Notes under the pieces: generated by a model | Told to the model about the DNA's origin: nothing | Database searches by the model: none | Seen by the model: the letters and a program-made list of their open reading frames with translations, nothing else | Part shown: positions 48,716 through 58,193 of the stretch, piece by piece | How the letters are laid out: each line of letters opens with the position of its first letter | Position numbering within the stretch: the stretch's first letter is position 1 | Made by a program: the position numbers and the translations under genes | Assembly (NCBI GenBank): GCA_019420305.1 | Contig: JAHZHL010000032.1 | Location: 16,580-80,579, forward strand | Direction of reading: 5' to 3' | From: Bacillota bacterium | GTDB taxonomy: Bacteria > Bacillota > Clostridia > Peptostreptococcales > Anaerovoracaceae | DNA: 64,000 bases

Positions 48716-49605
48716 TTAGACGTTTTTTCTATACGCTGAAGCAGGCCTTTGTTCAGCTTGTTCGAAATCGGGCAATGACGATGGCGTCTATTTTCGCGAT
48801 TACGGCTATGCTTCTGATTTTGGGATTGTTTTTCGTCGTTGTTGTCAATATCAATACGGCAGCGGCTATGATCCGCCAGGACTATGATTCCATTGAGGTC
48901 TTCCTGTTGGATACAACAACGAAAGAACAGGCCGACGCCATGATAGTTTCTCTGGAGCAGGAAACCGGCGTAGAGTCCGTAACATACCGGACAAAGGATG
49001 AGGCGCTCAATGAATTGAAGAGCAGGTGGGGAGACAGCGGATATCTTCTGGATTCCCTCGCGGAAAACCCTCTGCCGAATTCAATTATCATAAAGATAAA
49101 CAGCCTGGAGGCAGCGGATCATGTGGCGGAGACGGCATCTTCGCTGTCTGGGATTGAAGATGTCAAGTATTATAAGGAAACTGTGGACAAGCTGATGGAC
49201 GCGACGAGGTTTGTCCAGCTGGCGGCGGTTGTTATCATGGTATTCCTGATTATTGTGTCGGTCGTCGTGGTTTCCAACACGATCAAACTGACGGTGTTCA
49301 ATAGAGCAAGGGAAATCAGCATAATGAAATATGTCGGAGCGACGAACTGGTTCATACGGGGACCATTTCTGGCAGAGGGCATTATTATCGGCTTGTTTTC
49401 AGCCGGCATATCCGTAGGGATTGCCGGGCTCGTATATAAAGAAATCGTGGATTTAATCGGACAGGATATCTTTGTGATGCTGTCTACTCCGATGGTGCCG
49501 GTTGAATTCCTGATTCGAAATCTTGTTTGGATATTTGCTGCTCTGGGTGTGAGTATCGGAGCATGCGGAAGTATTATTTCCATGAGAAAATTCCTGGATG
49601 CTTAA
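48712..49605 (+). CDS. ftsX: Cell division protein FtsX
   Basis: A 297-residue FtsX permease: cytoplasmic start RRFFYTLKQAFVQLVRNRAM, first membrane helix (about 24-48), an extracellular domain (50-165) with ALNELKSRWGDSGYLLDSLA and NPLPNSIIIKI, then three more helices containing IKLTVFNRAREISIMKYVGA. It transmits FtsE ATPase activity to an external hydrolase, here probably the coiled-coil M23 protein encoded next. Confidence 0.94.
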   Translation: MIRRFFYTLKQAFVQLVRNRAMTMASIFAITAMLLILGLFFVVVVNINTAAAMIRQDYDSIEVFLLDTTTKEQADAMIVSLEQETGVESVTYRTKDEALNELKSRWGDSGYLLDSLAENPLPNSIIIKINSLEAADHVAETASSLSGIEDVKYYKETVDKLMDATRFVQLAAVVIMVFLIIVSVVVVSNTIKLTVFNRAREISIMKYVGATNWFIRGPFLAEGIIIGLFSAGISVGIAGLVYKEIVDLIGQDIFVMLSTPMVPVEFLIRNLVWIFAALGVSIGACGSIISMRKFLDA

Positions 49606-49622
49606 TTTAAAGGAGGCGAACT

Positions 49623-50867
49623 ATGAAGAAGAAAAAGGTTACATTAATGACAGCTTTCCTGCTGGTTTTCACACTGGCTTGCGGTACCGGTTCTGTCTAC
49701 GCGCAAAGCCTGACGGAAATCAGCAATGAAATTAAACAGAACAAAGCCGCACTGGCAGAAGGCCAGAATGAGGAGCAGGAACTTTCCAAAGAGATCGAGA
49801 ACCTGGAAGTTGCGATTGGAGCAGCGGAAAATGAGTTGGCATCCATTAACGAAGATATTGCGGAGACACAGACGAAGGTTGCCGAAGCGGAAGCGGATCT
49901 GAAAGAAGCGCAGGAGAACGTCAATACGCAGAGCGACAATCTTAATTCGCGGCTGCGGACAATGTATAAAAACGGCAGTATCGGTTTCCTTGATGTGTTG
50001 CTGGGTTCGGGAAGCCTTTCAGAATTTCTCAGTAATGTGGATATGCTGAAAAAGGTTTATACCAGTGATCAGGATGTACTTTCCGATCTGGAAGAGGATT
50101 ATGATTTAATTGAGGAAAAGAAGAAGACTCTGGAAGAGCTGAACTCACAGCTTGAAACCAAAAAAGAACAGCAGGCGAAAAAACAGGCGGAGCTGACTGC
50201 GAATAAGGATGAAGTAACAAAGAAAAAAGCAAATGTGGTAGCCAGCAATGAAGCATTGGAAGACAATATTGAGGATCTGAACGCGGAAGCGGATCGGATT
50301 GAGGCGATTATTGCGGCTGCTGAAGCGGAAGAACAGCAGGAACAGGCAAGCCAGTCAGACAGTAAGAAGAGCAACAAAAAAGGCAACAGCGGAAGTAATA
50401 AAAACAATAGCAACAAGGGCAGCGGAAATAAGGGAAACAGTAATTCCAATTCGGATTCAGATTCAGACGCGCGGTTTACTTGGCCGGTACCTGGGTATAC
50501 GCGTCTATCGTGTGATTACGGATGGAGAATCTGTCCGTTCCATGGACGGGAAAAACATTCGGGGATTGACCTTGCGGCACCATATGGAACCGCGGTATTA
50601 GCCGCAGATGACGGTAAGGTTATTTACTCCGGCTGGCTGGGAAGCTATGGAAACGCGGTGATTATCAGCCACGGCAATAGTCTTTACACGCTGTATGCCC
50701 ATAACAGCAGCCTTGTAGTAAGCTATGGAGCTAAAGTTTCCAGAGGGCAGAAGATTGCCAGAGTCGGAAGCACAGGAAGCTCCACGGGCAACCACTCTCA
50801 TTTTGAAGTCCGTAAAGGAGGAAACAGCCACGGCAATAATGTAAGTCCATGGCCTTATCTGAGATAG
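49623..50867 (+). CDS. Secreted coiled-coil M23 peptidase (PcsB/EnvC-like)
   Basis: A 414-residue secreted protein: signal peptide (1-27, ending VYAQS), long coiled coil (30-235) that in relatives docks onto FtsX, a linker rich in S, N, K and D (about 240-285), and a C-terminal LytM/M23 domain. The zinc ligands are visible: HGREKHSGIDLA (His and Asp) and GNHSHFEV (HxH). An intact active site means it likely cuts peptidoglycan cross-links itself, unlike the degenerate EnvC. It follows ftsEX by 17 bases. Confidence 0.9.
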   Translation: MKKKKVTLMTAFLLVFTLACGTGSVYAQSLTEISNEIKQNKAALAEGQNEEQELSKEIENLEVAIGAAENELASINEDIAETQTKVAEAEADLKEAQENVNTQSDNLNSRLRTMYKNGSIGFLDVLLGSGSLSEFLSNVDMLKKVYTSDQDVLSDLEEDYDLIEEKKKTLEELNSQLETKKEQQAKKQAELTANKDEVTKKKANVVASNEALEDNIEDLNAEADRIEAIIAAAEAEEQQEQASQSDSKKSNKKGNSGSNKNNSNKGSGNKGNSNSNSDSDSDARFTWPVPGYTRLSCDYGWRICPFHGREKHSGIDLAAPYGTAVLAADDGKVIYSGWLGSYGNAVIISHGNSLYTLYAHNSSLVVSYGAKVSRGQKIARVGSTGSSTGNHSHFEVRKGGNSHGNNVSPWPYLR

Positions 50868-50879
50868 GAGCGGCGGCAG

Positions 50880-52514
50880 ATGAATCAAATAAACCCGATT
50901 ATCATTGAATTGCTTGAAAAACGGGGAATCTGCGGTCAGGCGGAGATAGAAGAATTTTTATCTGAAAAACCACAGAAAACATATGATCCATTCCTGCTTC
51001 CAGATATGGAGGCGGGGGTGGATTTCCTATTACAGGCAATTCACGAAAAGAGAAAGATATGTATATATGGAGACTATGATGCTGACGGAATTACCTCTGT
51101 CAGCATTCTCATGGAATTTTTACAGACCTTAACGGAGAATCTGGAGTATTATATTCCTTCCCGTTTTGATGAAGGTTACGGCCTCAATGCCGGAGCGATC
51201 CGCGAAATCCGTAAAAAGGGCGCGGATGTTCTGATTACGGTAGACTGCGGAAGTGTTTCCTATGAGGAAGTAGAGCTGGCGAAGGAGCTTGGAATGCAGG
51301 TTCTTGTAACAGATCATCACAGTATTACGGATGTTCAGGCGGATTGCCTTTTAATCAATCCAAAGCGGAAAGACTGCTGGTATCCGTTCCGTGACCTGGC
51401 AGGCTGCGGCGTAGCCTTTAAGCTCGCGCAGGCTCTCCAGCGGAGGACGGGGCTGCCGAAATCGGCTCTTAACCGTACACTGGATCTGGTGGCAGTAGGG
51501 ACGATTGCCGATGTGGTTCCATTGCTGGATGAGAATCGTACGCTGGTCAAACATGGCCTGCGTATTGTTTCCAGTGGAATCCGTCCGGGTCTTCGCGGTC
51601 TGATTGAGGGAATTTCTCTGCACAGAGAATCCATTCGCGCGGAGCAGATTGCGTTCGGTGTAGCGCCGCATCTGAACGCGGCGGGCAGGATAGAGGACGC
51701 GAAGATTGCTGTGCGTCTGATGCTGGAAAAGAACGTGTCGGAATTGCGAAAAGCGGTGGAGCAGCTAATCCTTTATAATCAGCAGAGAAAAAAACTTCAG
51801 GACGAAGCGTTTGAACAATGTTCCCTGATAATCGAGGAGCATTTGAAAGAAAGGAAATTTCTTGTTATATACGCGGAAGAGATTCATGAAGGTGTTGCGG
51901 GAATCGTGGCAGGAAAGCTGAAGGAACAGTACGAGCGGCCGGTAATTCTGGTGACACCTTCCGGAGGACACCTGAAAGGAACAGGGAGAAGCATAAAGGG
52001 AGTGCATCTGTACAACCTGCTGAAATCCCACGAGGATCTCTTCCTGCGTTTTGGCGGACATGAAGGAGCCTGTGGATTTTCGATGGAAAGGGAACGTCTT
52101 TCTGAACTGGAGCGACTGCTGGAAGAAGACATGGAGCAGCTTCTGGAAAAAGATCCCCGGTTGTTTTCACAGGAAATTGAGGCGGATATGCCGCTGCAAG
52201 GCAGACAGGTTACTCTGCAGCTTGCGGAAGAACTGGAACGCATAGGTCCTTTTGGCAGCAAGAATCCGAAACCTTTATTTCTGCTGGAGGGCGTCCGCGT
52301 CAGCAGACAGCGGCCTATGGGGGATGGAAGGCATATTCGTTTTTTCGCAGAGTGTGGGGACGGAGCTCAGATTGAATGTGTGCTTTTTAATCGGGCGAAA
52401 GAACTGGAGCCGATCCTTTATGGAGGACAGACGGTGGATTTAGCAGGTACCGTCGATTTTCAGGAATGGAAGGGAGAGAAAAGGGTACAATTCACTGTAG
52501 AAGCTGTGATATAA
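50880..52514 (+). CDS. recJ: Single-stranded-DNA exonuclease RecJ
   Basis: A 544-residue DHH-family exonuclease. Motifs: GDYDADGITSVSIL, ITVDCGS, VTDHHSITD (the DHH), and the DHHA1 motif RFGGHEGACGFSM; a C-terminal OB-fold follows (EGVRVSRQRPMGDGRHIRFF). It degrades single-stranded DNA 5' to 3' in repair. Slightly shorter than the typical 560-600. It starts 12 bases after the M23 gene. Confidence 0.92.
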   Translation: MNQINPIIIELLEKRGICGQAEIEEFLSEKPQKTYDPFLLPDMEAGVDFLLQAIHEKRKICIYGDYDADGITSVSILMEFLQTLTENLEYYIPSRFDEGYGLNAGAIREIRKKGADVLITVDCGSVSYEEVELAKELGMQVLVTDHHSITDVQADCLLINPKRKDCWYPFRDLAGCGVAFKLAQALQRRTGLPKSALNRTLDLVAVGTIADVVPLLDENRTLVKHGLRIVSSGIRPGLRGLIEGISLHRESIRAEQIAFGVAPHLNAAGRIEDAKIAVRLMLEKNVSELRKAVEQLILYNQQRKKLQDEAFEQCSLIIEEHLKERKFLVIYAEEIHEGVAGIVAGKLKEQYERPVILVTPSGGHLKGTGRSIKGVHLYNLLKSHEDLFLRFGGHEGACGFSMERERLSELERLLEEDMEQLLEKDPRLFSQEIEADMPLQGRQVTLQLAEELERIGPFGSKNPKPLFLLEGVRVSRQRPMGDGRHIRFFAECGDGAQIECVLFNRAKELEPILYGGQTVDLAGTVDFQEWKGEKRVQFTVEAVI

Positions 52515-52561
52515 TAAATTTTTGAAGGAAAATGCTGTAACAGCGATTGGGAGGAATGGAT

Positions 52562-53770
52562 ATGAACGGGGATACGGGAAAAGGAACGGTAACAATCCGA
52601 AAAAAGACTCTGGCGCTTATTTTTGTGATTGTTTTTTTAGTGGGAATGGCGGCTGCAATGGGCGGCACCTTGCTGGTTACAAATGGAATTATAGGCGGAA
52701 CGGTGAAGCTGTCAAAAAACGAGTATGCTTACTATCAGCAGCTGGATGAACGTTACGCCAAGCTGAACCAGCTCTATGACGAAGTGATGGACAATTTTTA
52801 TAAAAAACCGGATGAGGCGGATCTGGCGACGGGAATGTATAAAGGGTTGATTGCCGGACTGGGCGATCCGTATTCGGCTTATATGACGAAGGAAGAATAT
52901 CAGGCATGGACAGATACAACGCTGGGTGAATTTGACGGAATCGGAATTACGTTTTCCACCAATGAGGATGGGGAGTATGTAATTGTCAGCACAATTTCAG
53001 GGACTCCTGCGGATCAGGCGGGACTGAAGGCAGGCGATAAGATTATCGCAGTGGATGGAAAGACTTATGACAATATGGATTCGGTCAGTGCGGCCGTGAA
53101 GGGAAAAGCGGGAACAAAAGTCACAATTACGTATGAAAGAGACGGCAAACAGAAGGATGTGACAATGGAGCGCGCCACCATCATTAACGATACGGTAGAA
53201 AGCGAAATGCTGGAAAACAAGATCGGATATATTAAAATTTCTTCTTTCGAGGAACATACTTCCGAAGAATTTAAAGAAGAACTGGATCAGATGGAAAAAA
53301 GAAACGTGGCCGGTCTGGTAATTGATTTGCGGGAAAACGGCGGCGGAATTGTGGATGCCGGATTTGAAATCGCGGATGAGCTCCTGGGAGAGGGAACCAT
53401 TACGTATCTGCAGGATCAGGCGGGTGAAAAGCAGTATGTGAAATCGGATAAAAACGCGACGAAACTGCCGTATGTTCTGCTTGTGAATGAGAATACCGCC
53501 AGCACATCGGAGATTCTGGCAGCGGCAGTAAAGGATGACGGAACAAACCCGCTTGTAGGCACGACGACATTTGGCAAGGGAATTGTGCAGACTTCCGGTG
53601 AACTGAGCGATGGAAGCGCGCTGAAAATCACAACGATGCAGTACTTTTCGCCAAAAGGAAACCAGATTAACGGCAAAGGTGTTAAGCCGGATTATACCGT
53701 GAAAAACAGCAAAAACGGAAAAACGGATAAACAGCTTGAAAAAGCAGTGGAGCTGCTGAAAAAAGAGTAG
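52562..53770 (+). CDS. C-terminal processing peptidase (S41), CtpA-like
   Basis: A 402-residue membrane-anchored serine protease: N-terminal hydrophobic helix (about 14-40), PDZ domain (about 115-195; GIGITFSTNEDGEYVIVSTI, AGLKAGDKIIAVDGKTYDNM), and S41 domain with the catalytic serine in NENTASTSEILAAAV and lysine in TFGKGIVQT. It cleaves extracytoplasmic substrates and often regulates cell-wall hydrolases, which suits its place behind ftsEX and the M23 gene. ATG 52562 is chosen for its spacing from GGGAGGA. Confidence 0.9.
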   Translation: MNGDTGKGTVTIRKKTLALIFVIVFLVGMAAAMGGTLLVTNGIIGGTVKLSKNEYAYYQQLDERYAKLNQLYDEVMDNFYKKPDEADLATGMYKGLIAGLGDPYSAYMTKEEYQAWTDTTLGEFDGIGITFSTNEDGEYVIVSTISGTPADQAGLKAGDKIIAVDGKTYDNMDSVSAAVKGKAGTKVTITYERDGKQKDVTMERATIINDTVESEMLENKIGYIKISSFEEHTSEEFKEELDQMEKRNVAGLVIDLRENGGGIVDAGFEIADELLGEGTITYLQDQAGEKQYVKSDKNATKLPYVLLVNENTASTSEILAAAVKDDGTNPLVGTTTFGKGIVQTSGELSDGSALKITTMQYFSPKGNQINGKGVKPDYTVKNSKNGKTDKQLEKAVELLKKE

Positions 53771-53810
53771 ACAGGCGCATTGACGCTTTAGGGTGTGAAA
53801 GTAAAAACGG

Positions 53811-53839
53811 TTGACGCTGTATGACGCCGATGATATAAT
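53811..53839 (+). promoter_or_regulatory. Sigma-A promoter of the TrpR-like gene
   Basis: TTGACG (53811-53816), a 17-base spacer and TATAAT (53834-53839), 45 bases before the start at 53884. Confidence 0.75.
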
Positions 53840-53883
53840 ATTTAATACAATGTGCTTTCGCATAATTGGAAAGGAGCTGTTTT

Positions 53884-54186
53884 ATGGCCTATGAATCGAA
53901 ATTCAAGCGCGCCGATATTGACGAGCTGTTTCAAGCGATCCTGTTGCTGAAAGATGAAGAAGACTGCTACCGTTTTTTTGAAGATATCTGCACAATTAAT
54001 GAGATCCATGCAATCGCACAGAGACTCCAGGTCGCGAAATTACTTTCGGAAAAGAAGACCTACACAGAGATTGAAGATATGACAAACGCGTCGACCGCGA
54101 CGATCAGCCGGATTAATAAATGCCTGGTTTACGGGGCGGATGGTTATCAGAGAATTTTGAAGAGAATGGCGGATTCCAAGTATTGA
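53884..54186 (+). CDS. TrpR-like protein, YerC/YecD family
   Basis: A 100-residue helical DNA-binding protein of the TrpR/YerC/YecD family: DIDELFQAILLLKDEEDCYR, ALQRLQ-type core seen as IHAIAQRLQVAKLLSEKKTY and helix-turn-helix TYTEIEDMTNASTATISRIN. Members are putative repressors with unknown ligands. It has its own promoter and terminator, so it is a single-gene unit. A start at 53866 is possible but would put the ribosome binding site inside the gene. Confidence 0.87.
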   Translation: MAYESKFKRADIDELFQAILLLKDEEDCYRFFEDICTINEIHAIAQRLQVAKLLSEKKTYTEIEDMTNASTATISRINKCLVYGADGYQRILKRMADSKY

Positions 54187-54212
54187 GGAAACGCAGAAAG
54201 CAAAGCAGAAAA

Positions 54213-54242
54213 AGCGGAACTGACTAAGTTCCGCTATTTTTG
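54213..54242 (+). terminator. Terminator after the TrpR-like gene
   Basis: AGCGGAAC / GTTCCGCT (8 bases, loop of 7) followed by ATTTTT, 13 bases before the next start codon. Confidence 0.8.
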
Positions 54243-54255
54243 GAGTAGAAAGAAA

Positions 54256-54792
54256 ATGTATTTGTATGTGTATCATGGTTATCAGGGAGGAGCGGAAGGT
54301 CGCCGGCGTACGGAAGCGCTGGTACGGCGGGCCGCGGAGCAGTACATTCGGGAGGAAAGGCTGAATCTCGGAACCGTTTCCGGTACCATTCTGCGTACGG
54401 AGAATGGGAAACCTTATTTTAAGGAAGTCCCGATTCAGTTTTCAGTGAGCCATACGGGCAGCTTGTGGGTATGCCTGATGGATGAGGATCCCGTAGGGGT
54501 GGATATTCAACAGATGCGGAAATGCCGAAGTGAGAAAATTGCCGGCCGCTACTATACGCCGGACGAGCGGGAATATATGGAGGCTATGGGTGAATCGGGA
54601 TTTTTTCGGATCTGGACAAGGAAAGAAGCCTATGTGAAATTTACGGGAGAAGGGATTAACGAAAGTATGAAGAATTTCTCTACTTTGCGGGGCAGGGGCG
54701 CGGAGTTTGTAGATTTTGATATACAGGAGGGCGTGAAAGGCGCCTGCTGTATGAGAGAGAAGAGAGAGTTATGGATAAGACAACTAAAATAA
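54256..54792 (+). CDS. 4'-phosphopantetheinyl transferase, Sfp type
   Basis: A 178-residue Sfp-type transferase: FSVSHTGSLWVCLMDEDPVG followed by VDIQ (magnesium-binding Asp), and WTRKEAYVKFTGEGI with the catalytic glutamate and lysine. It moves the phosphopantetheine arm of CoA to a carrier protein. It is shorter than Sfp (about 224), as in many stand-alone clostridial enzymes. No carrier-protein gene is adjacent. The start lies 13 bases after the upstream terminator and has a weak site (GAAAGAAAA). It overlaps the next gene by 22 bases. Confidence 0.85.
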   Translation: MYLYVYHGYQGGAEGRRRTEALVRRAAEQYIREERLNLGTVSGTILRTENGKPYFKEVPIQFSVSHTGSLWVCLMDEDPVGVDIQQMRKCRSEKIAGRYYTPDEREYMEAMGESGFFRIWTRKEAYVKFTGEGINESMKNFSTLRGRGAEFVDFDIQEGVKGACCMREKRELWIRQLK

Positions 54793-55742
54793 AAGCTTAC
54801 AGCGCGGCTATCTTTTTTTCGGTTCTGGTAGGGTTTTCCTTTCTGGGAGTGAAGACCTGCGTACCGCTGGCAGACAGCCTTCAGATTTTAGTGCACCGTT
54901 ATAATTTTGCGCTGCTGGCGCTGCTGATTTTACTTGTGTTTCGGGTTGCGAGGATCGATCTTAGGGGAAAGCCGAAAAAAAACCTTTTTCTAACGGCGGC
55001 ATTTTATGTGGGCTTTATGGTATTACAGGTAATCGGTCTATACTTTTCTTCCTCGATTGAAGGGTCGATTATCTTTGCGGTTGTACCGATTATCGCACAG
55101 ATTATCGCTTCAGTTTTTCTGGGAGAAAAGGCCACTCTGCGGCAAAACATCTTTGTCTGTCTCAGCGTGGTTTCCCTGATTATCATGGTTATTCTGGGAA
55201 GTTCCAGTGTGGAATTCCACATCGGTGGAATTATCCTGCTGCTTTTGTCCAGTGTTTCTATGGCAATCAGCAACGTGTTTATGCGCTATGTGCGGGAGCA
55301 GTATAAACCTGTTGAGATTTCCGCGGCAATTATTATTGGAGGCTGTGCGGTATTTAACCTGGCGTTTCTTATATATGGGATCGCCAGCGACAGTCTGAAC
55401 ACCTATTTTGAACCTTTCCGACATACAGAATTTATTGTCGCGACCGCCTATCTGGGAGTTGGCTGCATTCTTTTATCCGCACAGCTGATGAGCTATCTTC
55501 TGAGTAAGATGGCGGCTGTAAAGGCCACCATTTTTGGAAATGTGTCCACCGCGATCTCGATTGTGGCAGGTGTTGTGGTTCTGGGAGAACCGCTGCGCGC
55601 CTACCATATCATTTGTACGGTACTGATTATCGTCGGAGTGATTGGACTTTCCCTTTCCGGAGACAAAAAGAGCGGAAAAGAAGAGAAGAAAGCCAGAAAC
55701 AGGGAGGAAGAACATGAAATTTCGATTTCTGATGGAAAATAA
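54771..55742 (+). CDS. EamA-family (DMT) transporter
   Basis: A 323-residue membrane protein with ten predicted helices in two EamA repeats; conserved parts include ALLILLVFRVARIDLRGKPK and VIGLYFSSSIEGSIIFAVVP in the first, and LSKMAAVKATIFGNVSTAIS, VLGEPLRAYHIICTVLIIVG in the second. The C-terminal tail is strongly charged. Substrate unknown; amino acid or metabolite efflux is typical. It is not closely similar to the DMT protein of the choline locus. The end overlaps the next gene by 29 bases. Confidence 0.85.
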   Translation: MDKTTKIKAYSAAIFFSVLVGFSFLGVKTCVPLADSLQILVHRYNFALLALLILLVFRVARIDLRGKPKKNLFLTAAFYVGFMVLQVIGLYFSSSIEGSIIFAVVPIIAQIIASVFLGEKATLRQNIFVCLSVVSLIIMVILGSSSVEFHIGGIILLLLSSVSMAISNVFMRYVREQYKPVEISAAIIIGGCAVFNLAFLIYGIASDSLNTYFEPFRHTEFIVATAYLGVGCILLSAQLMSYLLSKMAAVKATIFGNVSTAISIVAGVVVLGEPLRAYHIICTVLIIVGVIGLSLSGDKKSGKEEKKARNREEEHEISISDGK

Positions 55743-56541
55743 AACAGACGGACCCGGATGTGTCGCGGAACACGGACTGTCCGTTTATATCGAGGCCAAA
55801 GGCAGAAAACTTTTGTTCGACGCCGGACCCTCCGAGCGTTTTGTGGAAAACGCGAAACACCTGGGGGTTGATTTAAAGCAGGTAGATGCGGTGATCATCA
55901 GCCACGGTCATTATGACCACACCGGGGGAGTTCCGGCTTTCTGCGAAATCAACCGATCCGCGCCTGTGTATATTCATAAAAACGCTTTTTATGAAACCTA
56001 TGGTCTGGAAAATGGAGAATGGGAAAAAGAAACCTGCGGGATCCGCTGGACAGAGGAGCAGAAAGAAGCGGTTGAATCAAGGCTTGTCAGAACAGACGGG
56101 GTGACAAGGCTGTCAGAGGAAATTCTGATTTCCGGAACCATTCCGGAAATCAGGGGGTACGAACCGACCGAAACTTTTTACCGCAGACTGGAAAATGGCA
56201 GGTATGAGCCAGATCCCATGGATCACGAACAGATCCTGGTCATTCGGGAGCCGGAGGGATTGTATGTGTTTTCCGGATGCAGCCACAGAGGCGTGGTGCC
56301 CGCAGTCCGCTATGCCAGGGAATTGTTTGGCGGAGAACGGATTGCGGCACTGATCGCGGGGATGCATCTGTACAGCGCGGAAAAAGCGATGAGGGAAAAA
56401 GTGATCGCGCAGATCCTTTCCGAGGAGATGGATCTGGTGGTGCCGGTACATTGTACCGGGATTGACGCGATCTGCGATCTGAAGAATGCGTTGGGAGAGA
56501 AATGTATGGCCGCTGCGGCAGGGAGCGGATATGGATATTAA
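55714..56541 (+). CDS. MBL-fold metallohydrolase
   Basis: A 275-residue metallo-beta-lactamase-fold protein: VIISHGHYDHTGGVPAFCEI is the HxHxDH zinc motif, FSGCSHRGVVPAV and VPVHCTGIDAI supply later ligands. It is like the family annotated as dihydropteridine/RFA-P synthase-related hydrolases; the substrate is unknown. ATG 55714 follows GGGAGGAAG and lies within the transporter gene's end; the earlier in-frame ATG at 55642 has no ribosome binding site. Its end overlaps recX by 11 bases. Confidence 0.85.
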   Translation: MKFRFLMENKTDGPGCVAEHGLSVYIEAKGRKLLFDAGPSERFVENAKHLGVDLKQVDAVIISHGHYDHTGGVPAFCEINRSAPVYIHKNAFYETYGLENGEWEKETCGIRWTEEQKEAVESRLVRTDGVTRLSEEILISGTIPEIRGYEPTETFYRRLENGRYEPDPMDHEQILVIREPEGLYVFSGCSHRGVVPAVRYARELFGGERIAALIAGMHLYSAEKAMREKVIAQILSEEMDLVVPVHCTGIDAICDLKNALGEKCMAAAAGSGYGY

Positions 56542-56983
56542 GAACACAGCGTTAAACTATCTGACCGCGAGACCGCGGACCTGCGGGGAAGTGCGGGACT
56601 ATCTGAGAGAAAAGGGGTTTGAGGCAGAGGAGACGGAAGATGTGATCGAGAGACTGCGGGAGCGAAACTATCTGGATGATTCGGACTACTGCACGCAGTA
56701 TTTTGATTATGCCTTCGGCAAGGGGAAGGGATTTTTCCGTGTCAAAAGAGAGCTGGAAGAAAAGGGTGTTGACAGCAGTGTGATTCAAATCGCTTACGAG
56801 GACTATGAGCCTGAGGAGTCCGAATTTGAACGGGCGAAAAAACAGGCGGAAAAGATCGCGTCCGGGAAGCCGGCGGATCGGAAATTGGCGGGACGGATTG
56901 GCAGGCGGCTTTCTGCTCTCGGATATAGCTCGGAACTGATTTACCGGATTGTTGGAATGTATATGGGAGATCCGAATGAATGA
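56531..56983 (+). CDS. recX: Regulatory protein RecX
   Basis: A 150-residue RecX: three-helix repeats with ALNYLTARPRTCGEVRDYLR, YLDDSDYCTQYFDYAFGKGK and RVKRELEEKGVDSSVIQIAY. RecX binds RecA filaments and limits recombination. recA is not adjacent. ATG 56531 is chosen as it gives a normal RecX N-terminus; it overlaps the upstream gene, and the stop overlaps tcdA by 8 bases. Confidence 0.88.
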   Translation: MDIKNTALNYLTARPRTCGEVRDYLREKGFEAEETEDVIERLRERNYLDDSDYCTQYFDYAFGKGKGFFRVKRELEEKGVDSSVIQIAYEDYEPEESEFERAKKQAEKIASGKPADRKLAGRIGRRLSALGYSSELIYRIVGMYMGDPNE

Positions 56984-57677
56984 CCGATTGTCTAGAACAG
57001 AACGAATACTGGGAAAAGAAAATCTGAAACGATTATGGAACAGCCGGGTCGCGGTTTTTGGAATCGGAGGAGTGGGAAGCTATGCGGCGGAAGCTCTGGC
57101 AAGAGGAGGAATCGGCGCCCTGGATCTGATCGATCGGGATGTAGTGGATATAACGAATCTGAACCGTCAACTGATTGCCTGCCGAAGCACCATTGGAAGA
57201 AAAAAAACAGAAGTCATGAAAGAACGGATTTCCGACATTGATCCGGAAGTGAGGGTGACTGCGCACACATGCTTTTTTCTGCCGGAGACGGAGTTTGATT
57301 TGAGTCCGTATGACTATATCGTCGACGCGATCGACACGGTGAGCGCCAAAATCGAGCTGATTGTAAGGGCGAAAAAAGCGGGGATTCCGATTATTTCCTC
57401 AATGGGAACCGGAAACAAACTGGATCCGTCAGCATTTGAGGTCGCCCTGATTGAACATACTTCTGTATGCCCCTTGGCGAAGGTGATGCGAAGGGAACTG
57501 AAAAAGCGGGGCATTACCGGCGTCAAAGCCGTATATTCAAAAGAAGAGCCGGTTCGCCAGGCGCAGAGGGGCGTTCCGGCCAGTGTATCTTTCGTGCCGC
57601 CGGTCGCAGGTATGATCCTGGCGGGAGAAGTGATAAAAGATCTGATAAAAGAAAGGAGCGATTCAGATGGGGCTTAG
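56976..57677 (+). CDS. tcdA: tRNA threonylcarbamoyladenosine dehydratase (TcdA/CsdL, ThiF-like)
   Basis: A 233-residue E1-like enzyme: N-terminal RTERILGKENLKRLWNSRVA, nucleotide motif VFGIGGVGSYAAEALARGGI, DRDVVDITNLNRQL, and YDYIVDAIDTVSAKIELI; the C-terminal half has VRQAQRGVPASVSFVPPVAG. It cyclises t6A at tRNA position 37 to ct6A with ATP. The N-terminus and length fit TcdA rather than ThiF or MoeB. Confidence 0.88.
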   Translation: MNDRLSRTERILGKENLKRLWNSRVAVFGIGGVGSYAAEALARGGIGALDLIDRDVVDITNLNRQLIACRSTIGRKKTEVMKERISDIDPEVRVTAHTCFFLPETEFDLSPYDYIVDAIDTVSAKIELIVRAKKAGIPIISSMGTGNKLDPSAFEVALIEHTSVCPLAKVMRRELKKRGITGVKAVYSKEEPVRQAQRGVPASVSFVPPVAGMILAGEVIKDLIKERSDSDGA

Positions 57678-58176
57678 AGTATTTAAGGGAGATATTACAA
57701 CCCTTGAAGTTGACGCGATTGTAAATGCCGCAAACAAGACACTGCTCGGCGGCGGTGGGGTAGACGGAGCGATTCACAGAGCGGCGGGGAAAGAGCTGCT
57801 TGACGAATGCAGAACCCTTGGAGGATGTGAGACCGGAGAAGCGAAAATCACCGGAGGCTATCGGCTGCCGGCGAAGTATGTGATTCATACTGTAGGGCCG
57901 ATATGGCACGGAGGCGGGAAGGGTGAAGCCGGACTCCTTCGCGGCGCTTATGAAAACAGTCTGAAGCTTGCCAGGGAAAAAGGCCTGAAATCGATTGCTT
58001 TTCCGGCTATCTCCACAGGCGTGTACGGATATCCGAAAGAGGAAGCGGCAGACATCGCGGTGGATACGGCGTGGAAGTTTTTAAAATCTTATGAAATGGA
58101 TATTATTCTGGTCGCGTTCAGCGACGCCGACAGACTTCGCTATGAAAAGCGAATAGAAGAAAAGAGCGGGAACTGA
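57667..58176 (+). CDS. Macro-domain ADP-ribose hydrolase
   Basis: A 169-residue single macro domain: ITTLEVDAIVNAANKTLLGG, GGVDGAIHRAAG, YVIHTVGPIW and SIAFPAISTGVYGYPKEEAA. This is the MacroD/YmdB type that hydrolyses O-acetyl-ADP-ribose or mono-ADP-ribose from proteins. Catalytic NAAN and GGGGVDG motifs are complete. It overlaps tcdA by 11 bases. Confidence 0.9.
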   Translation: MGLRVFKGDITTLEVDAIVNAANKTLLGGGGVDGAIHRAAGKELLDECRTLGGCETGEAKITGGYRLPAKYVIHTVGPIWHGGGKGEAGLLRGAYENSLKLAREKGLKSIAFPAISTGVYGYPKEEAADIAVDTAWKFLKSYEMDIILVAFSDADRLRYEKRIEEKSGN

Positions 58177-58193
58177 AAAAGACGGAGGAGGAA